A stretch of DNA of 64,000 nt from Sinorhizobium psoraleae. GTDB taxonomy: Bacteria; Pseudomonadota; Alphaproteobacteria; Rhizobiales; Rhizobiaceae. A program made the position numbers and the translations under genes. The number at the start of each line of letters is the position of its first letter. Positions within the stretch are counted from its first letter, which is position 1. The stretch covers positions 1,294,577 to 1,358,576 of the forward strand of contig NZ_JABEKV010000001.1 of assembly GCF_013283645.1 (NCBI RefSeq). Direction: 5' to 3'. This document shows, in pieces, positions 8,439 through 18,858 of the stretch. Under the pieces are notes generated by a model. That model had not been told where the DNA came from. It was given only the letters and a program-made list of their open reading frames with translations, and did not search any database.

Positions 8439-9338
8439 TCAAGCGGCTGCTTCCGCCTCCTGGCGCCTTCTCGCCAGTTCCGGAACAAGCTCGACCGCCA
8501 GCATCGCGACGAAGATGACGGCACAGCCGACGTAACCGATCGGCGTGATGACTTCGTCAAGCAGCAGTACGCCGAAAAGGGCGGCGAACAGGGCTTCGCT
8601 CGACAGGAAGATCGCCGCCTGTGGCGCCGTCGTGTAGCGTTGGCCGACAACCTGGCAGATGAAGGCAACGCCGCTCGAAAAAACTCCGGCGTAAAGGATC
8701 TGGGGCAGGGCGTTCCTGATCACATCGAGGCTGAGGGGTTCGGAGAAGGCTGCGAACAGGCAACCGAGTGCGGCGCAGACGGCGAATTGCACCATCGACA
8801 GCAGCATCGGCCGACCGGTATGGGAGGCGAAGATGCCGACGAGCAGCATCTGGATCGCCCAGAAGACGGCGCAGACGATTGTCAGAAGGTCTCCGCCGGT
8901 CAGGCTCGACAGAGCTCCGCCGCTCAACAGGTAGATGCCGAAGCTCGCAAGCAAGGCACCCGGCCAGATGACCCAGTGCGGCTTGCGGCGCAGGAACACG
9001 ACGGTCAGTATCGGCACGAAGACGACGTAGAGGCCCGTCAGAAAGCCGGAGTTGGTGACGCTGGTGGTCAGCAGCCCGAACTGCTGCGTCACCGCGCCGC
9101 CGAAGAGCGCCAGGCCGATGAAAACGAAGTTGCGGATCGACTTGCGCGGAAGCGGAGCCGTGGAGAGCCTCGTTTCGACCAGCGCCAGCGGCAGCGCGAC
9201 GATCGTCGCGATCGCGAAGCGAAGGCCGATGAACCAGAGCGGACCGATTGCCTCCATCGCCGTCGACTGGGCGACGAAACCAGCGCCCCAGATCGCGCCG
9301 GAAAACAGCAGGAAGAGATTGGCCTGGAGGCGAGTCAC
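8439..9338 (-). CDS. EamA/DMT-family transporter
   Basis: 299 residues, about ten transmembrane helices in two EamA repeats (roughly 5-140 and 150-285). Typical features are the start LQANLFLLFSGAIWGAGFVA and the second-repeat PLxAxxxxxxxxxE-like block (SSEALFAALFGVLLLDE). Members export amino acids and other small metabolites at the inner membrane; the cargo is not predictable. The start codon is GTG (9338) with GGGAG about 8 bases upstream. It is divergent from the DUF3052 gene. Confidence 0.9.
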   Translation of the reverse strand: MTRLQANLFLLFSGAIWGAGFVAQSTAMEAIGPLWFIGLRFAIATIVALPLALVETRLSTAPLPRKSIRNFVFIGLALFGGAVTQQFGLLTTSVTNSGFLTGLYVVFVPILTVVFLRRKPHWVIWPGALLASFGIYLLSGGALSSLTGGDLLTIVCAVFWAIQMLLVGIFASHTGRPMLLSMVQFAVCAALGCLFAAFSEPLSLDVIRNALPQILYAGVFSSGVAFICQVVGQRYTTAPQAAIFLSSEALFAALFGVLLLDEVITPIGYVGCAVIFVAMLAVELVPELARRRQEAEAAA

Positions 9339-9535
9339 GGCTGTGCTCCCGGATCGTAACGGTTTTTGGATCGAAGCAATCCAAAGCCATGCCGCTCCGG
9401 TAATTGCCTTGCCGCTCTATCAGTTGCGTTTTTGCCGGGCAAGCCTCATCCTCGCGCTTTCGTTGTGGCTAAAAAACCGGCGACGCTACGATGACGCTCG
9501 ACAAATCGGGGCCTGCAGCCACGGAGGAAACGGCA

Positions 9536-9985
9536 ATGAGCAGCGCCGGCTATTCCGGAACGCCGCTGGCAAAAAAGCTCGGCCTGCGCGACGGGCAGGC
9601 CGCGCTCCTTCTCGCCGTTCCGGCCGAACTTCCCGAGATTGCAGCCTTCCCCGGTCTTGCGCTCGTCGAGACGTCGCTCATGGATCTCTCGATCGACCGC
9701 GTCGCCTCGCGCCGCTATGACTACATCCATGTCTTCGAAACCGAGCGTACCGCGCTCGAAGCCCGGGCCGTGCTGCTCGCAGCGCGGCTGAAGGCCGATG
9801 GAATGTTCTGGGTTTCTTGGCCGAAGAGGGCCTCGGGTGTTGCGACGACCCTGACCGAGGATGCCTTGCGCGAGATATTTCTGCCGCTCGATCTCGTCGA
9901 CGTGAAGGTCTGTGCCGTCGATTTGACCTGGTCGGGGCTCAAGTTCATGTTTCGCAAGGAAGTGCGGGCGTCGCTTCGGACATGA
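9536..9985 (+). CDS. DUF3052-family protein
   Basis: 149 residues from ATG 9536, chosen because GGAGG lies ten bases upstream; the frame is open 15 codons further. The start SAGYSGTPLAKKLGLRDG and the segment MFWVSWPKRASGV are typical of DUF3052, small cytoplasmic proteins of unknown function. The second half (LVDVKVCAVDLTWSGLKFMF) closes the domain. No partner gene is evident; the downstream sugar dehydrogenase gene is convergent, with an old repeat remnant in between. Confidence 0.8.
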   Translation: MSSAGYSGTPLAKKLGLRDGQAALLLAVPAELPEIAAFPGLALVETSLMDLSIDRVASRRYDYIHVFETERTALEARAVLLAARLKADGMFWVSWPKRASGVATTLTEDALREIFLPLDLVDVKVCAVDLTWSGLKFMFRKEVRASLRT

Positions 9986-10050
9986 TCCAACGCTTCGGAC
10001 CCCGAAATTCCGGACTGAAAACCTCTCGTTTCTGGAATTGCTCCAGACGC
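9986..10050. repeat. Degenerate palindromic intergenic repeat
   Basis: Contains AAATTCCGGACTGAAAAC and TTTCTGGAATTGCTCCAGA, related to the block at about 28250-28300 (AATTCCGGACGGAAG and TTCCTGGAATTGCTC). It fits a rhizobial intergenic mosaic repeat and fills the gap between two convergent genes. Confidence 0.5.
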
Positions 10051-10052
10051 TG

Positions 10053-11243
10053 TTATTGCGTCGGGGCCTTGGAGACCCGGAGTACGGCGCCATTTTCTTC
10101 GTCGGTCACCATCAGAAGCGCGCCGTCCGGTGCGACGATCACGTCCCGAATGCGGCCGAATTCGCCATCGAACAGCCGCTCCTCGGAGGTGATCGCGCCA
10201 TTTTCGTCCCGCTCCAGACGGGCGAGCAGCTTGTATTTCAGCGCCGCGATCAGCAGGTCGCCGTCCCATTCCGGAAACATGCTGCCGCGGTAAACCGCAA
10301 GCGCTCCCGGGGCGATCGACGGATCCCAATAGTAGAGCGGCTGTTCATAGCCCTCCTTGGCCGTGCCTTCGCCGATCTCCGCGCCGGAGTAATCCTTGCC
10401 GTAGGTGACCACCGGCCAGCCGTAGTTCTTGCCCGGCTGTGGATTGTTCACTTCATCGCCGCCGCGCGCGCCATGCTCGACCGTCAAAAGCCTGCCGTCG
10501 CCCTGGTCGAAAGTGATGCCTTGCGGATTGCGGTGCCCCTTCGACCAGATCTCCGCCCGACCCTCGGTGCCACCGCGGTAGGGGTTGGATGCCGGAATGC
10601 TGCCGTCGGGGTTGATGTGCAGAATGGCGCCGGCATGATCCCGCGGGTCCTGGGCGCGGTCACGCTGACCCCGATCGCCGATACCGAAGAACAGGCTGCC
10701 GTCCTTGTCGATGGCGATGCGCGAGCCGAAATGCTGGCCCCTGCCGGTGAACTTGCTCATCCGGAACAGTTCCTTCACATCGGTCAAGCTGCGCTGGTCG
10801 TCGGAGAGTTCCGCTCGGACGAGGACCGTGCCGTAGCCGCCGTCGCCGCGAGCGGAATAGGTCAGATAAAGCACGCGGTTGGTGGCGAACTTTGGATCCA
10901 GGGCGACATCGAGCAATCCGCCCTGGCCGCGTGCGGCCACGTCGGGCACACCCTCGATCGGAGGCGACAGATTGCCGCCCTGCAGAATTCGCAATCGTCC
11001 CGGGCGCTCGGTGACGATGAGCCCGCCGTCCGGCATCACCTCGACTGCCCAGGGATGGCTGAGCCCGGTTGCGAGCGTCTCGACGAGCACGGTGCCGGAC
11101 TGGGTCGAAAATTCCTGCGCCCGCTGCGCGGAGACTGGCTGCGGGGCAGCGAGGCAGAGAAACCCGGAAAGCAGAGCGGCCGTGGACCGCGCCAAGCCGG
11201 CCTGGATATTGGTCAAACCTGCTTTCAAGAGCCAGCGCTGCAT
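10053..11243 (-). CDS. PQQ-dependent sugar dehydrogenase (GSDH/aldose dehydrogenase type)
   Basis: 396 residues from ATG 11243, which has GGAG seven bases upstream. The open ATG at 11276 lies inside a RIME-like element and is less likely. A signal peptide ends near PVSAQ, so the enzyme is periplasmic. The six-bladed propeller of the glucose/sorbosone dehydrogenase family is shown by LSHPWAVEVMPDGGLIVTE, GGLLDVALDP, SRIAIDKDG, SKGHRNPQGI, VEHGARGGDEVN and IRDVIVAPDGALLMVTDE. Such enzymes (E. coli YliI/Asd type) oxidise aldoses with PQQ and calcium. PQQ biosynthesis genes are not in the window. Confidence 0.9.
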   Translation of the reverse strand: MQRWLLKAGLTNIQAGLARSTAALLSGFLCLAAPQPVSAQRAQEFSTQSGTVLVETLATGLSHPWAVEVMPDGGLIVTERPGRLRILQGGNLSPPIEGVPDVAARGQGGLLDVALDPKFATNRVLYLTYSARGDGGYGTVLVRAELSDDQRSLTDVKELFRMSKFTGRGQHFGSRIAIDKDGSLFFGIGDRGQRDRAQDPRDHAGAILHINPDGSIPASNPYRGGTEGRAEIWSKGHRNPQGITFDQGDGRLLTVEHGARGGDEVNNPQPGKNYGWPVVTYGKDYSGAEIGEGTAKEGYEQPLYYWDPSIAPGALAVYRGSMFPEWDGDLLIAALKYKLLARLERDENGAITSEERLFDGEFGRIRDVIVAPDGALLMVTDEENGAVLRVSKAPTQ

Positions 11244-11272
11244 GGCATTCTCCGGTTTGCGTTTTCGGCCTC

Positions 11273-11370
11273 GCATGTTTCCTTAAATCGCAGTCGATTT
11301 AAGGAAACATGCGGCAATTCAAAGTACTACGGCGTCTTTGCGCGTCTAATGAGACGCGCGTCGCTGTAGC
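11273..11370 (-). repeat. RIME-like intergenic element, complete, reverse orientation
   Basis: First palindrome: perfect 18-bp arms at 11273-11290 and 11295-11312 (GCATGTTTCCTTAAATCG and complement). Second palindrome around 11335-11369 has CGCGTCTAATGAGACGCG. The same two-palindrome order, inverted, is at 54341-54443. Matches the Rhizobium intergenic mosaic element type described in S. meliloti. Confidence 0.8.
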
Positions 11371-11423
11371 GTAAGCTGGGACGCAGCGGGGTGCCTTTCA
11401 AGTCAAATCGGATCAAAACGGCT

Positions 11424-11627
11424 TTATCGGGCGATCGAACCGGTGGTGAGCGGAACAGCGCGCTGTTCGCCGGCGAGCTCGGCCTTGGCCTTCATGTAGA
11501 AACCCTTGCCGATGAGCAGCAGACCGGCAAGGGCAACGAGGGCGATGATCGCCACGACGATCGTTTCGATTGCCGATAGTCGGGCGAGGAAGCCGGCGCG
11601 CTGTTCGGGCAGATCGTCGTCAGCCAT
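11424..11627 (-). CDS. Small single-pass membrane protein, unknown
   Basis: 67 residues from ATG 11627 (MADDDLPEQRAG). An acidic N-terminus and one membrane helix (IETIVVAIIALVALAGLLLIG) are followed by a charged tail. The start overlaps the end of the upstream gene by 8 bases, which suggests translational coupling. The two products probably act together at the membrane; no family is recognised. Confidence 0.6.
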   Translation of the reverse strand: MADDDLPEQRAGFLARLSAIETIVVAIIALVALAGLLLIGKGFYMKAKAELAGEQRAVPLTTGSIAR

Positions 11628-12078
11628 GGTGGTGAACCCTTGCGACAACGAAGGCGGCGATCTGCTGCCGCCAGAGGGCGAAGGTCGTGCCGGACATCAG
11701 CGCCATGGCAAGCAACATCAAGCCGATCAGGATCTGCCGGTCGGCCGCAGTTGCCATCTGCGGCAGGTTCACCTGGCTGTTCGCCTCGGCGATCAGGCTT
11801 GCGGCATGCGCCGTCGGCGCGTCCGCGATGTGGTCCGCGACCACCATGGCGCGTTCGTTGCGATTCCCGACTGCCGCTTCAAACATGTTCGGTGGCTGTT
11901 GCTCGAGAAACGTGACCAGCCGCTGCGGTTCGGCCTCGGCCGTTTGCGCCGAAGCCTGTGCCATCAGACCGAGTATCATCACGATGCAGGCTGCAAGTGC
12001 TGCGAGCGCCAGGTAGAAGCCCCAGCGCACCTCGTTGCGCCGCGTGCGCGCGGCGGCGATTTCGTCATCGAGAAACAT
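11620..12078 (-). CDS. Two-helix membrane protein, unknown
   Basis: 152 residues from ATG 12078, with GGGGG just upstream; the ATG at 12099 lies before that site. A cytoplasmic charged start (DDEIAAARTRRNEVRWG) leads to a first helix (FYLALAALAACIVMILGLMA), a soluble middle of about 70 residues with Gln/Asn/Ala, and a second helix (ILIGLMLLAMALMSGTTFAL). No family is recognised. It forms a two-gene unit with the overlapping small membrane protein gene. Confidence 0.65.
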   Translation of the reverse strand: MFLDDEIAAARTRRNEVRWGFYLALAALAACIVMILGLMAQASAQTAEAEPQRLVTFLEQQPPNMFEAAVGNRNERAMVVADHIADAPTAHAASLIAEANSQVNLPQMATAADRQILIGLMLLAMALMSGTTFALWRQQIAAFVVARVHHHG

Positions 12079-13740
<1,662 letters not shown>

Positions 13741-13762
13741 CAGCAACGATCCTCGACGACGG

Positions 13763-13789
13763 AAAAGCCCGCCAGCACTGGCGGGCTTT
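13763..13789. terminator. Rho-independent terminator after aatA
   Basis: AAAAGCCCGCCA (13763-13774), a 4-base loop, then TGGCGGGCTTT (13779-13789). The G+C stem is flanked by A and T runs and lies 22 bases after the stop codon. Confidence 0.85.
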
Positions 13790-13860
13790 GTTGTTCAGAA
13801 GTCGATTCAACGGCCTGAGAATTCGATTCACGCAACGGACCTATCGCGTTGAAAACGGAT

Positions 13861-14727
13861 TCACTTTTGCTTCCGGATCAGTTCGACCACGCCAGAGATA
13901 TCGTCGCCGCCATGACCTCGATCGACCCGAGCGGCGGCGAGCTGTCGCATGGGTTCGATGAAGTCGGGCGAAATGTGCCTCTCCTGGCTCGCTCTGACGA
14001 TGTTCTCAAGAGCGATCGTCTGCATGGCGAGGTTGGAGACGACATTGCGGCTATGCAAGCCGCTGTCGATCTTCTCGGCAAGGTCGGGAAGGGTGCCGTT
14101 CATCGCTTCGAGCCAAGGCAGGAGGAGCGACAGGAAGTCGGCCACCTTGCCGCCGCTGCTTGCCACCAGCGCGCCGGCATGCAGGAAGCCTGAGAAGAGA
14201 CCGTACATTGCGGAAAGCAGCGCGAGGTCATAGAGCGCCGCAAGGGCTGGGTCCTCGCCGAGCAGACGGCAGGTAGCGAGCGCGCCGAGCGCTGCCTTAT
14301 GTTTTTCGAGAAGGGCACCCGAGCCACTGTAGAGGATCAAGGCACCGGCCTCGCCGATCATCGGCGGGATCGCCATGATGCCGCCGTCGAGGTAACGCGC
14401 GCCCTTTGCCTCCACCCATGCGGCGAGATTCTTCGCATCGTCGGGCGTGCCATTGGTGAGATTGACAACATCGCGGCCACGGAGCGCATCTCCCGCCGGC
14501 GCCAGAACCGCACGGGCGGCGGCGTAGTCGAGGACGCACACGATCGCAAGCTCGCTGGCCGCGACCGCCTCGGCGGGGCTCGCCGCAACAGTCGCACCGA
14601 TGGCGGCCAGCGGCTCGGTCCGTGACAATGTCCGGTTCCAGATCGTGACCTCGTGGCCCTTTCGAATGAGCGTTGCCGCCAGCGCCGAACCCATCGCGCC
14701 AAGGCCGAGAACGGAAATCCTGCTCAT
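13861..14727 (-). CDS. NAD(P)-binding 6-phosphogluconate-dehydrogenase-like / imine-reductase-like oxidoreductase
   Basis: 288 residues. A Rossmann start SVLGLGAMGSALAATLIRKG, with Asn31-Arg32 after the second strand (IWNRT), points to NADP. The C-terminal all-helical half (LYDLALLSAMYGLFSGFLHA) resembles the imine reductase/6PGDH-like dimerisation domain. The substrate is unknown. SD GGGAG precedes the ATG. It follows the SDR gene after only 17 bp on the same strand, so they are probably co-transcribed under the divergent LysR regulator. Confidence 0.82.
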   Translation of the reverse strand: MSRISVLGLGAMGSALAATLIRKGHEVTIWNRTLSRTEPLAAIGATVAASPAEAVAASELAIVCVLDYAAARAVLAPAGDALRGRDVVNLTNGTPDDAKNLAAWVEAKGARYLDGGIMAIPPMIGEAGALILYSGSGALLEKHKAALGALATCRLLGEDPALAALYDLALLSAMYGLFSGFLHAGALVASSGGKVADFLSLLLPWLEAMNGTLPDLAEKIDSGLHSRNVVSNLAMQTIALENIVRASQERHISPDFIEPMRQLAAARVDRGHGGDDISGVVELIRKQK

Positions 14728-14744
14728 GATCTTTCTCCCGAGTG

Positions 14745-15506
14745 TCAGGCTGGCGTGGACAGCTTCTGGCCAAGGCCACCGTCGACGGCGAGCTTTGCGC
14801 CGGTGGTGAAGGTGGCGTCGAAGGCCAGGAACAGCACGGCGCGCGCCACTTCGTCGGCGGTGCCGTTGCGTTTCATCGGCGTCACCGCGTCGCCGAGCGC
14901 CTTGAATTCGGCGCGTTCAGCATCCGTAAGGCCCGCGGCACCCTTTGTCGGTGTGTCGATGAAACCTGGGCTGACCGTGTTGACGCGGATGCCGCGCGGC
15001 AAAAGCTCGGCAGCGAATACGGAGGCGAAGGAGACGAGCGCCGCCTTGGTGGCGCTGTAGACGCTCATGCCCTGATACCCGCCTTCGTCGGCAACCGATG
15101 AGGTGAAGACGATGGAACCGCCGTCGCGGATCAGCGGCGCCAGCCGCTGGACAGTGAAGAACGCGCCTTTGGTGTTGATGGCGAACTGACGATCGTAGGA
15201 GGCCTCGGTTACCTTGTCGAACGCCTCAAGTTCCGAAATGCCGGCGTTGATGTGGAGAAGGTCGATCGTGCCGAGCTTCTGACCAACGGCCGCACCGAGA
15301 ACCGCGATGTCGTTGAGATCGGCGATGTCAGAGCGCAGGGCGTGGACGCGCGCGCCAAACGTCTCTCTGATCGTTGCGATATTGCCTTCGTTGCGTCCGG
15401 TCAGCAGCACGTCCGCGCCGCCATCGAGCAACCGTGCGACCGTCGCCAGTCCCATGCCGTGGGTGCCGCCGATCACGGCGGCCTTTTTTCCTTGATAGAT
15501 GGTCAA
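14745..15506 (-). CDS. SDR-family NAD(P)-dependent oxidoreductase
   Basis: 253 residues of classical short-chain dehydrogenase. The cofactor motif is GGTHGMGLA, the NNAG-like element is HINAGISE, and the catalytic Ser (FTSSVADE) and YSATK motif are in order; the C-terminus ends in the usual DGGLGQ stretch. The start codon is TTG at 15506 with AGAGGA about seven bases upstream. It is first gene of a two-gene unit opposite a LysR regulator. Reaction: oxidation or reduction of an alcohol or ketone; substrate not predictable. Confidence 0.88.
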   Translation of the reverse strand: MTIYQGKKAAVIGGTHGMGLATVARLLDGGADVLLTGRNEGNIATIRETFGARVHALRSDIADLNDIAVLGAAVGQKLGTIDLLHINAGISELEAFDKVTEASYDRQFAINTKGAFFTVQRLAPLIRDGGSIVFTSSVADEGGYQGMSVYSATKAALVSFASVFAAELLPRGIRVNTVSPGFIDTPTKGAAGLTDAERAEFKALGDAVTPMKRNGTADEVARAVLFLAFDATFTTGAKLAVDGGLGQKLSTPA

Positions 15507-15553
15507 GATGTCTTCCTCTTGGTTTCGAATGAACGATGAGGAAGAGATGCATT

Positions 15554-15610
15554 TGTGGACGAACTTGTGCTAGATGGGCAGATGTGGACTTATCATCTGT
15601 GAATGTGGAC
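15554..15610. promoter_or_regulatory. Three TGTGGAC direct repeats in the SDR/LysR divergent promoter region
   Basis: Copies at 15554-15560, 15583-15589 and 15604-15610 lie in the 118-bp gap between the divergent SDR and LysR genes. They could be half-sites for the LysR protein; spacing (29 and 21 bases) is roughly two to three helical turns. Confidence 0.35.
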
Positions 15611-15624
15611 GATAGATCGGGCCC

Positions 15625-16515
15625 ATGGCGAACCTCAACGACTTCATGCTCTTCGTTCACGTTGTGGATCACGGGGGCTTCGCTCCGGCGGCTCGCGCGC
15701 TCAACGTACCGAAATCCACGCTTAGCAAGCGTGTGGCGGAACTTGAAAAAGCCCTAGGCGTTCGGCTCATCAACCGCACGTCGCGCCGTTTCTCGGTGAC
15801 CGAAACGGGAGAGGATTTCTATCGTCACGCGGCGGCAATGCTCATCGAAGCGGAAGCGGCCGAAAGCGTGGTCAAGGGCAGGCTTGCCGAGCCAACCGGC
15901 ACGGTCAGGATCACGGCATCCGTTCCGACGACACAGCTCTCGCTCGCACCGCTTCTGCCGCAATTGGCGGTCGCCTATCCGAAGATCCGCGTCGTGATGC
16001 ATGCGACGGACCGGTTCGTCGACCTCATTCAGGAAGGCTTCGACATCGCTGTACGCGACCATTTCTCGCCACTTCCGGATTCCGGCCTTGTGCAGCGCCG
16101 TGTCGCTTCTGAAACCATTTGGCTGGTGGCGTCGCCGGCCTATCTCGATCGGCGCAGCGCACCCGAAAATCCTCAAGATCTCGAGCATCACGACGGCTTG
16201 TTGACATCGCTGGCATCGGCGGGGTGGACGTTGGAGCATGCGGACGGAACGATTGTCGCCGTGTCACCGAAGCCGCGCTTCGTGGCGGATGAATCGCATG
16301 TCCTGCGAGAGGCTGCGGTGGCGGGGCTCGGCATTACTGCGTCGCCCGGCAAGCTTTGCCGCAACGAGATCGCCCGCGGCGCGCTCGTACGCATCCTGCC
16401 GGAGTGGACTGCGGGCCGTGTGACAACGACGATCCTGATGCCGCACCGGCGCGGGCAGTTGCCGTCCGTGCGTGCCGCCGTCGATTTCATCGCGGCGCGG
16501 TTCGGCGACATTTGA
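15625..16515 (+). CDS. LysR-family transcriptional regulator
   Basis: 296 residues. The N-terminal winged helix (MLFVHVVDHGGFAPAARALN, KSTLSKRVAELEKALGVRL) is followed by the two-lobed effector domain, including GTVRITASVP and FDIAVRDHFS. It is of the AaeR/DsdC-type branch that often controls an adjacent dehydrogenase. Divergent transcription from the SDR gene across 118 bp indicates control of that unit. A terminator follows the stop. Confidence 0.9.
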   Translation: MANLNDFMLFVHVVDHGGFAPAARALNVPKSTLSKRVAELEKALGVRLINRTSRRFSVTETGEDFYRHAAAMLIEAEAAESVVKGRLAEPTGTVRITASVPTTQLSLAPLLPQLAVAYPKIRVVMHATDRFVDLIQEGFDIAVRDHFSPLPDSGLVQRRVASETIWLVASPAYLDRRSAPENPQDLEHHDGLLTSLASAGWTLEHADGTIVAVSPKPRFVADESHVLREAAVAGLGITASPGKLCRNEIARGALVRILPEWTAGRVTTTILMPHRRGQLPSVRAAVDFIAARFGDI

Positions 16516-16539
16516 TGCTGCGGCAGACGTCGAAAAAAT

Positions 16540-16563
16540 AAAGGCCCGCGGAAGCGGGCCTTT
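16540..16563 (-). terminator. Terminator between convergent LysR gene and carA
   Basis: AAAGGCCCGC (16540-16549) and GCGGGCCTTT (16554-16563). The A-rich run just before it (16532-16541) gives a T tract on the minus strand, so it serves carA best and may also stop LysR transcripts. Confidence 0.8.
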
Positions 16564-16582
16564 AAGAAGCGGATTGTGTTTC

Positions 16583-17788
16583 TCAGCGTTCGGCAAGCGC
16601 CGGTTCGCCCTTCTTCTCGCGCACGAGGTTGAGGAAGCGGCGGAAGAGATAGTGGCTGTCCTGCGGACCCGGCGAGGCTTCCGGATGGTGCTGGACCGAG
16701 AAGACGGGCTTGCCGGTCACGCGCAGGCCGCAGTTGCTGCCATCGAAAAGCGAAATGTGAGTCTCTTCAACACCTTTCGGCAGGGACTTCGAATCGACTG
16801 CGAAGCCGTGGTTCATCGAGACGATCTCGACCTTACCGGTGGTGTGATCCTTGACCGGATGGTTGGCGCCGTGGTGCCCCTGATGCATCTTCTCGGTCTT
16901 GGCGCCGAGCGCCAGCGCCAGCATCTGGTGACCCAGGCAGATGCCGAAGACCGGAATGCCGGTCTTCAGCAGGTCCTGGATCACCGGTACGGCGTATTCG
17001 CCGGTCGCGGCCGGGTCGCCTGGGCCGTTCGAGAGGAAGATGCCGTCCGGATTGAGGGCGAGCACTTCCTCGGCGCTTGACTGAGCCGGCAGAACCGTGA
17101 CCCGGCAGTTGAGGCCGGCAAAGAGCCGGAGGATGTTGCGCTTGACGCCATAGTCGAGGGCCACGACGTGATAGGCGGCGTCGGTTTCGCTGAGCGTCGA
17201 AAAGCCCCCGTCCCAGACCCAGGGCTTTTCGTTCCAGCGGTAGGACTGACCGGAGGTCGCGACCTTGGCGAGGTCGAGGCCTTCAAGGCCGCTCCAGGCC
17301 TTGGCCTCGGCCTTCAACGCATCGACGTCGAAGACGCCGGCGGGGTCGTGGGCGATGACTGCGTTCGGCATGCCGTTTTCGCGGATCCAGGCGGTCAGAG
17401 CGCGCGTGTCGATGCCGCAGAGGCCGATGATGCCGCGCGCCTTCAGCCAGGCGTCGAGGTGCTTGGCGGCGCGGTAGTTCGACGGTTCGGTGATGTCGGC
17501 CTTGAAGATCACGCCGACGGCACCGTGGCGGGCGGCGGGCGTCAGGTCTTCGATATCCTCGTCATTGGTGCCGATGTTGCCGATATGCGGGAAAGTGAAG
17601 GTGACGATCTGGCCGAGATAGGAAGGGTCCGTCAGGATCTCCTGGTATCCGGTCAGCGCCGTGTTGAAACAGACTTCGGCCTGAACCTTGCCGGTCGCGC
17701 CGATGCCCTTGCCTTCAATCACGGTACCATCGGCCAGAACGAGAAGGGCGGTGGGTTTTTGAGTTGTCCATGCGGGTGTCGCGGTCAT
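16583..17788 (-). CDS. carA: Carbamoyl-phosphate synthase small subunit (glutamine amidotransferase)
   Basis: 401 residues. It hydrolyses glutamine and passes ammonia to the large subunit (CarB) to make carbamoyl phosphate for arginine and pyrimidine synthesis. The N-terminal CPSase small-chain domain (about 10-145) has LADGTVIEGKGIG and FNTALTGYQEILTDPSY. The C-terminal class I amidotransferase has the nucleophile Cys284 (FGICLGHQ) with His368 and Glu370 (QHHPEA); SNGPGDP marks the oxyanion-side loop. Length is normal. carB is not adjacent. Confidence 0.96.
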   Translation of the reverse strand: MTATPAWTTQKPTALLVLADGTVIEGKGIGATGKVQAEVCFNTALTGYQEILTDPSYLGQIVTFTFPHIGNIGTNDEDIEDLTPAARHGAVGVIFKADITEPSNYRAAKHLDAWLKARGIIGLCGIDTRALTAWIRENGMPNAVIAHDPAGVFDVDALKAEAKAWSGLEGLDLAKVATSGQSYRWNEKPWVWDGGFSTLSETDAAYHVVALDYGVKRNILRLFAGLNCRVTVLPAQSSAEEVLALNPDGIFLSNGPGDPAATGEYAVPVIQDLLKTGIPVFGICLGHQMLALALGAKTEKMHQGHHGANHPVKDHTTGKVEIVSMNHGFAVDSKSLPKGVEETHISLFDGSNCGLRVTGKPVFSVQHHPEASPGPQDSHYLFRRFLNLVREKKGEPALAER

Positions 17789-18114
17789 CGTTCCTATCCC
17801 GTTGCGGCGGAAAACGCGGCTTGAAAGCCGGTCGGTTCATCGCCATTTCAAATGCATGCGGCATGGCGCGCGGGAACCCCGCGAGAAAAGGTTTCATGCC
17901 GATGTCGTGCAGGTGCCGGAAAATAGCCAAAGGCGTCGATCGGGTCAACCGGCCGCCTTGAATTGTGAGGAAATAAAATTCCTTATAATTCAATTGGTTG
18001 CGTAATCCGTTTGATTGTACCTGCCGCACTGGTTTAAGACGACGACAACAACGACGTAATCGAGCCGGTTCCGGGCACAAGCACCGCGGGCCGGTTTCGA
18101 CATGGAGTAAAGAC
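17789..18114. other. carA-yqeY divergent promoter region
   Basis: 326 bases with no gene. The only distinct structure is the inverted repeat at 17958-17993. The remainder presumably contains the two promoters and the carA leader. Confidence 0.5.
17958..17993. promoter_or_regulatory. 15-bp inverted repeat in the carA-yqeY promoter region
   Basis: TTGAATTGTGAGGAA (17958-17972) and TTCCTTATAATTCAA (17979-17993) pair at 13 of 15 positions, with an A/T spacer of 6. It has the form of a dimeric operator and is A+T rich compared with its surroundings. The cognate protein is unknown. Confidence 0.45.
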
Positions 18115-18564
18115 ATGCGCGACCAACTCGCGAACGCATTGAAAGACGCACTCAAAGCTAAGGACACGCGGCGCACATCGACCGTCCGGTTGATCCAGGC
18201 GGCGATCAAGGATCGTGACATTGCCAATCGCGGCCAGGGCAAGGACCCGGTCGGCGATGACGAGATTATGCAGATCCTTGCCAAGATGATCAAACAGCGC
18301 GAAGAATCCGCCCGCATTTATGACGAGGGCGGACGCCCCGAGCTCGCGGAGCAGGAACGCCAGGAAATTGCTGTCATCAATCAGTTCCTGCCCGAACAGC
18401 TTTCCGAGGACAAGGTGAAGCAGGCCTGCGCCGCCGTCGTCCAGGAGACGGGCGCCCACGGCCTTCGGGACATGGGCAAGTGCATGAACGCGCTGAAGGA
18501 GCGCTATCCCGGCCAGATGGATTTCGCCAAGGCGTCCGGCCTCGTCAAAGAACTGCTCAAGTAA
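18115..18564 (+). CDS. yqeY: GatB/YqeY-domain protein
   Basis: 149 residues from ATG 18115, chosen because GGAG lies 7 bases upstream; an open frame runs back to 17998 without a ribosome site. The sequence MRDQLANALKDALKAKD and the segment ARIYDEGGRPELAEQERQEI are standard for the stand-alone YqeY domain. It resembles the tRNA-binding tail of the GatB amidotransferase subunit. It is often next to dnaG and rpoD in bacteria, as here, but its function is poorly defined. Confidence 0.9.
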   Translation: MRDQLANALKDALKAKDTRRTSTVRLIQAAIKDRDIANRGQGKDPVGDDEIMQILAKMIKQREESARIYDEGGRPELAEQERQEIAVINQFLPEQLSEDKVKQACAAVVQETGAHGLRDMGKCMNALKERYPGQMDFAKASGLVKELLK

Positions 18565-18858
18565 GCTTCGGTCCGCTCGACCTCGTCGGGCGGACTGCTG
18601 TTGCATTCTGTGTCAGAAACGTTTCGCGGCGGTGCCGATCGGCGCGATTCCTTGGCAAGCCCGCCTCACTGACCTGTGAATAGCGGGCAAGGCGGGCTGC
18701 GGCTGTGGCATCCTGTGGCCGTGCTGCTTATATGGAAATCGGCCAGAGTGGGACGGGTGAGCTGTTTTCCGCCCCCATCCCCTCTAACTCTTGAAGAGTC
18801 GATTACGTTATGACTTTGGATCGAATCGACCCAAGATCATCGTGATCCAGGGGAATCC
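18565..18858. other. Intergenic region upstream of dnaG
   Basis: 294 bases. It probably holds the dnaG promoter; no confident promoter elements, RNA gene or repeat are seen. Confidence 0.4.
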
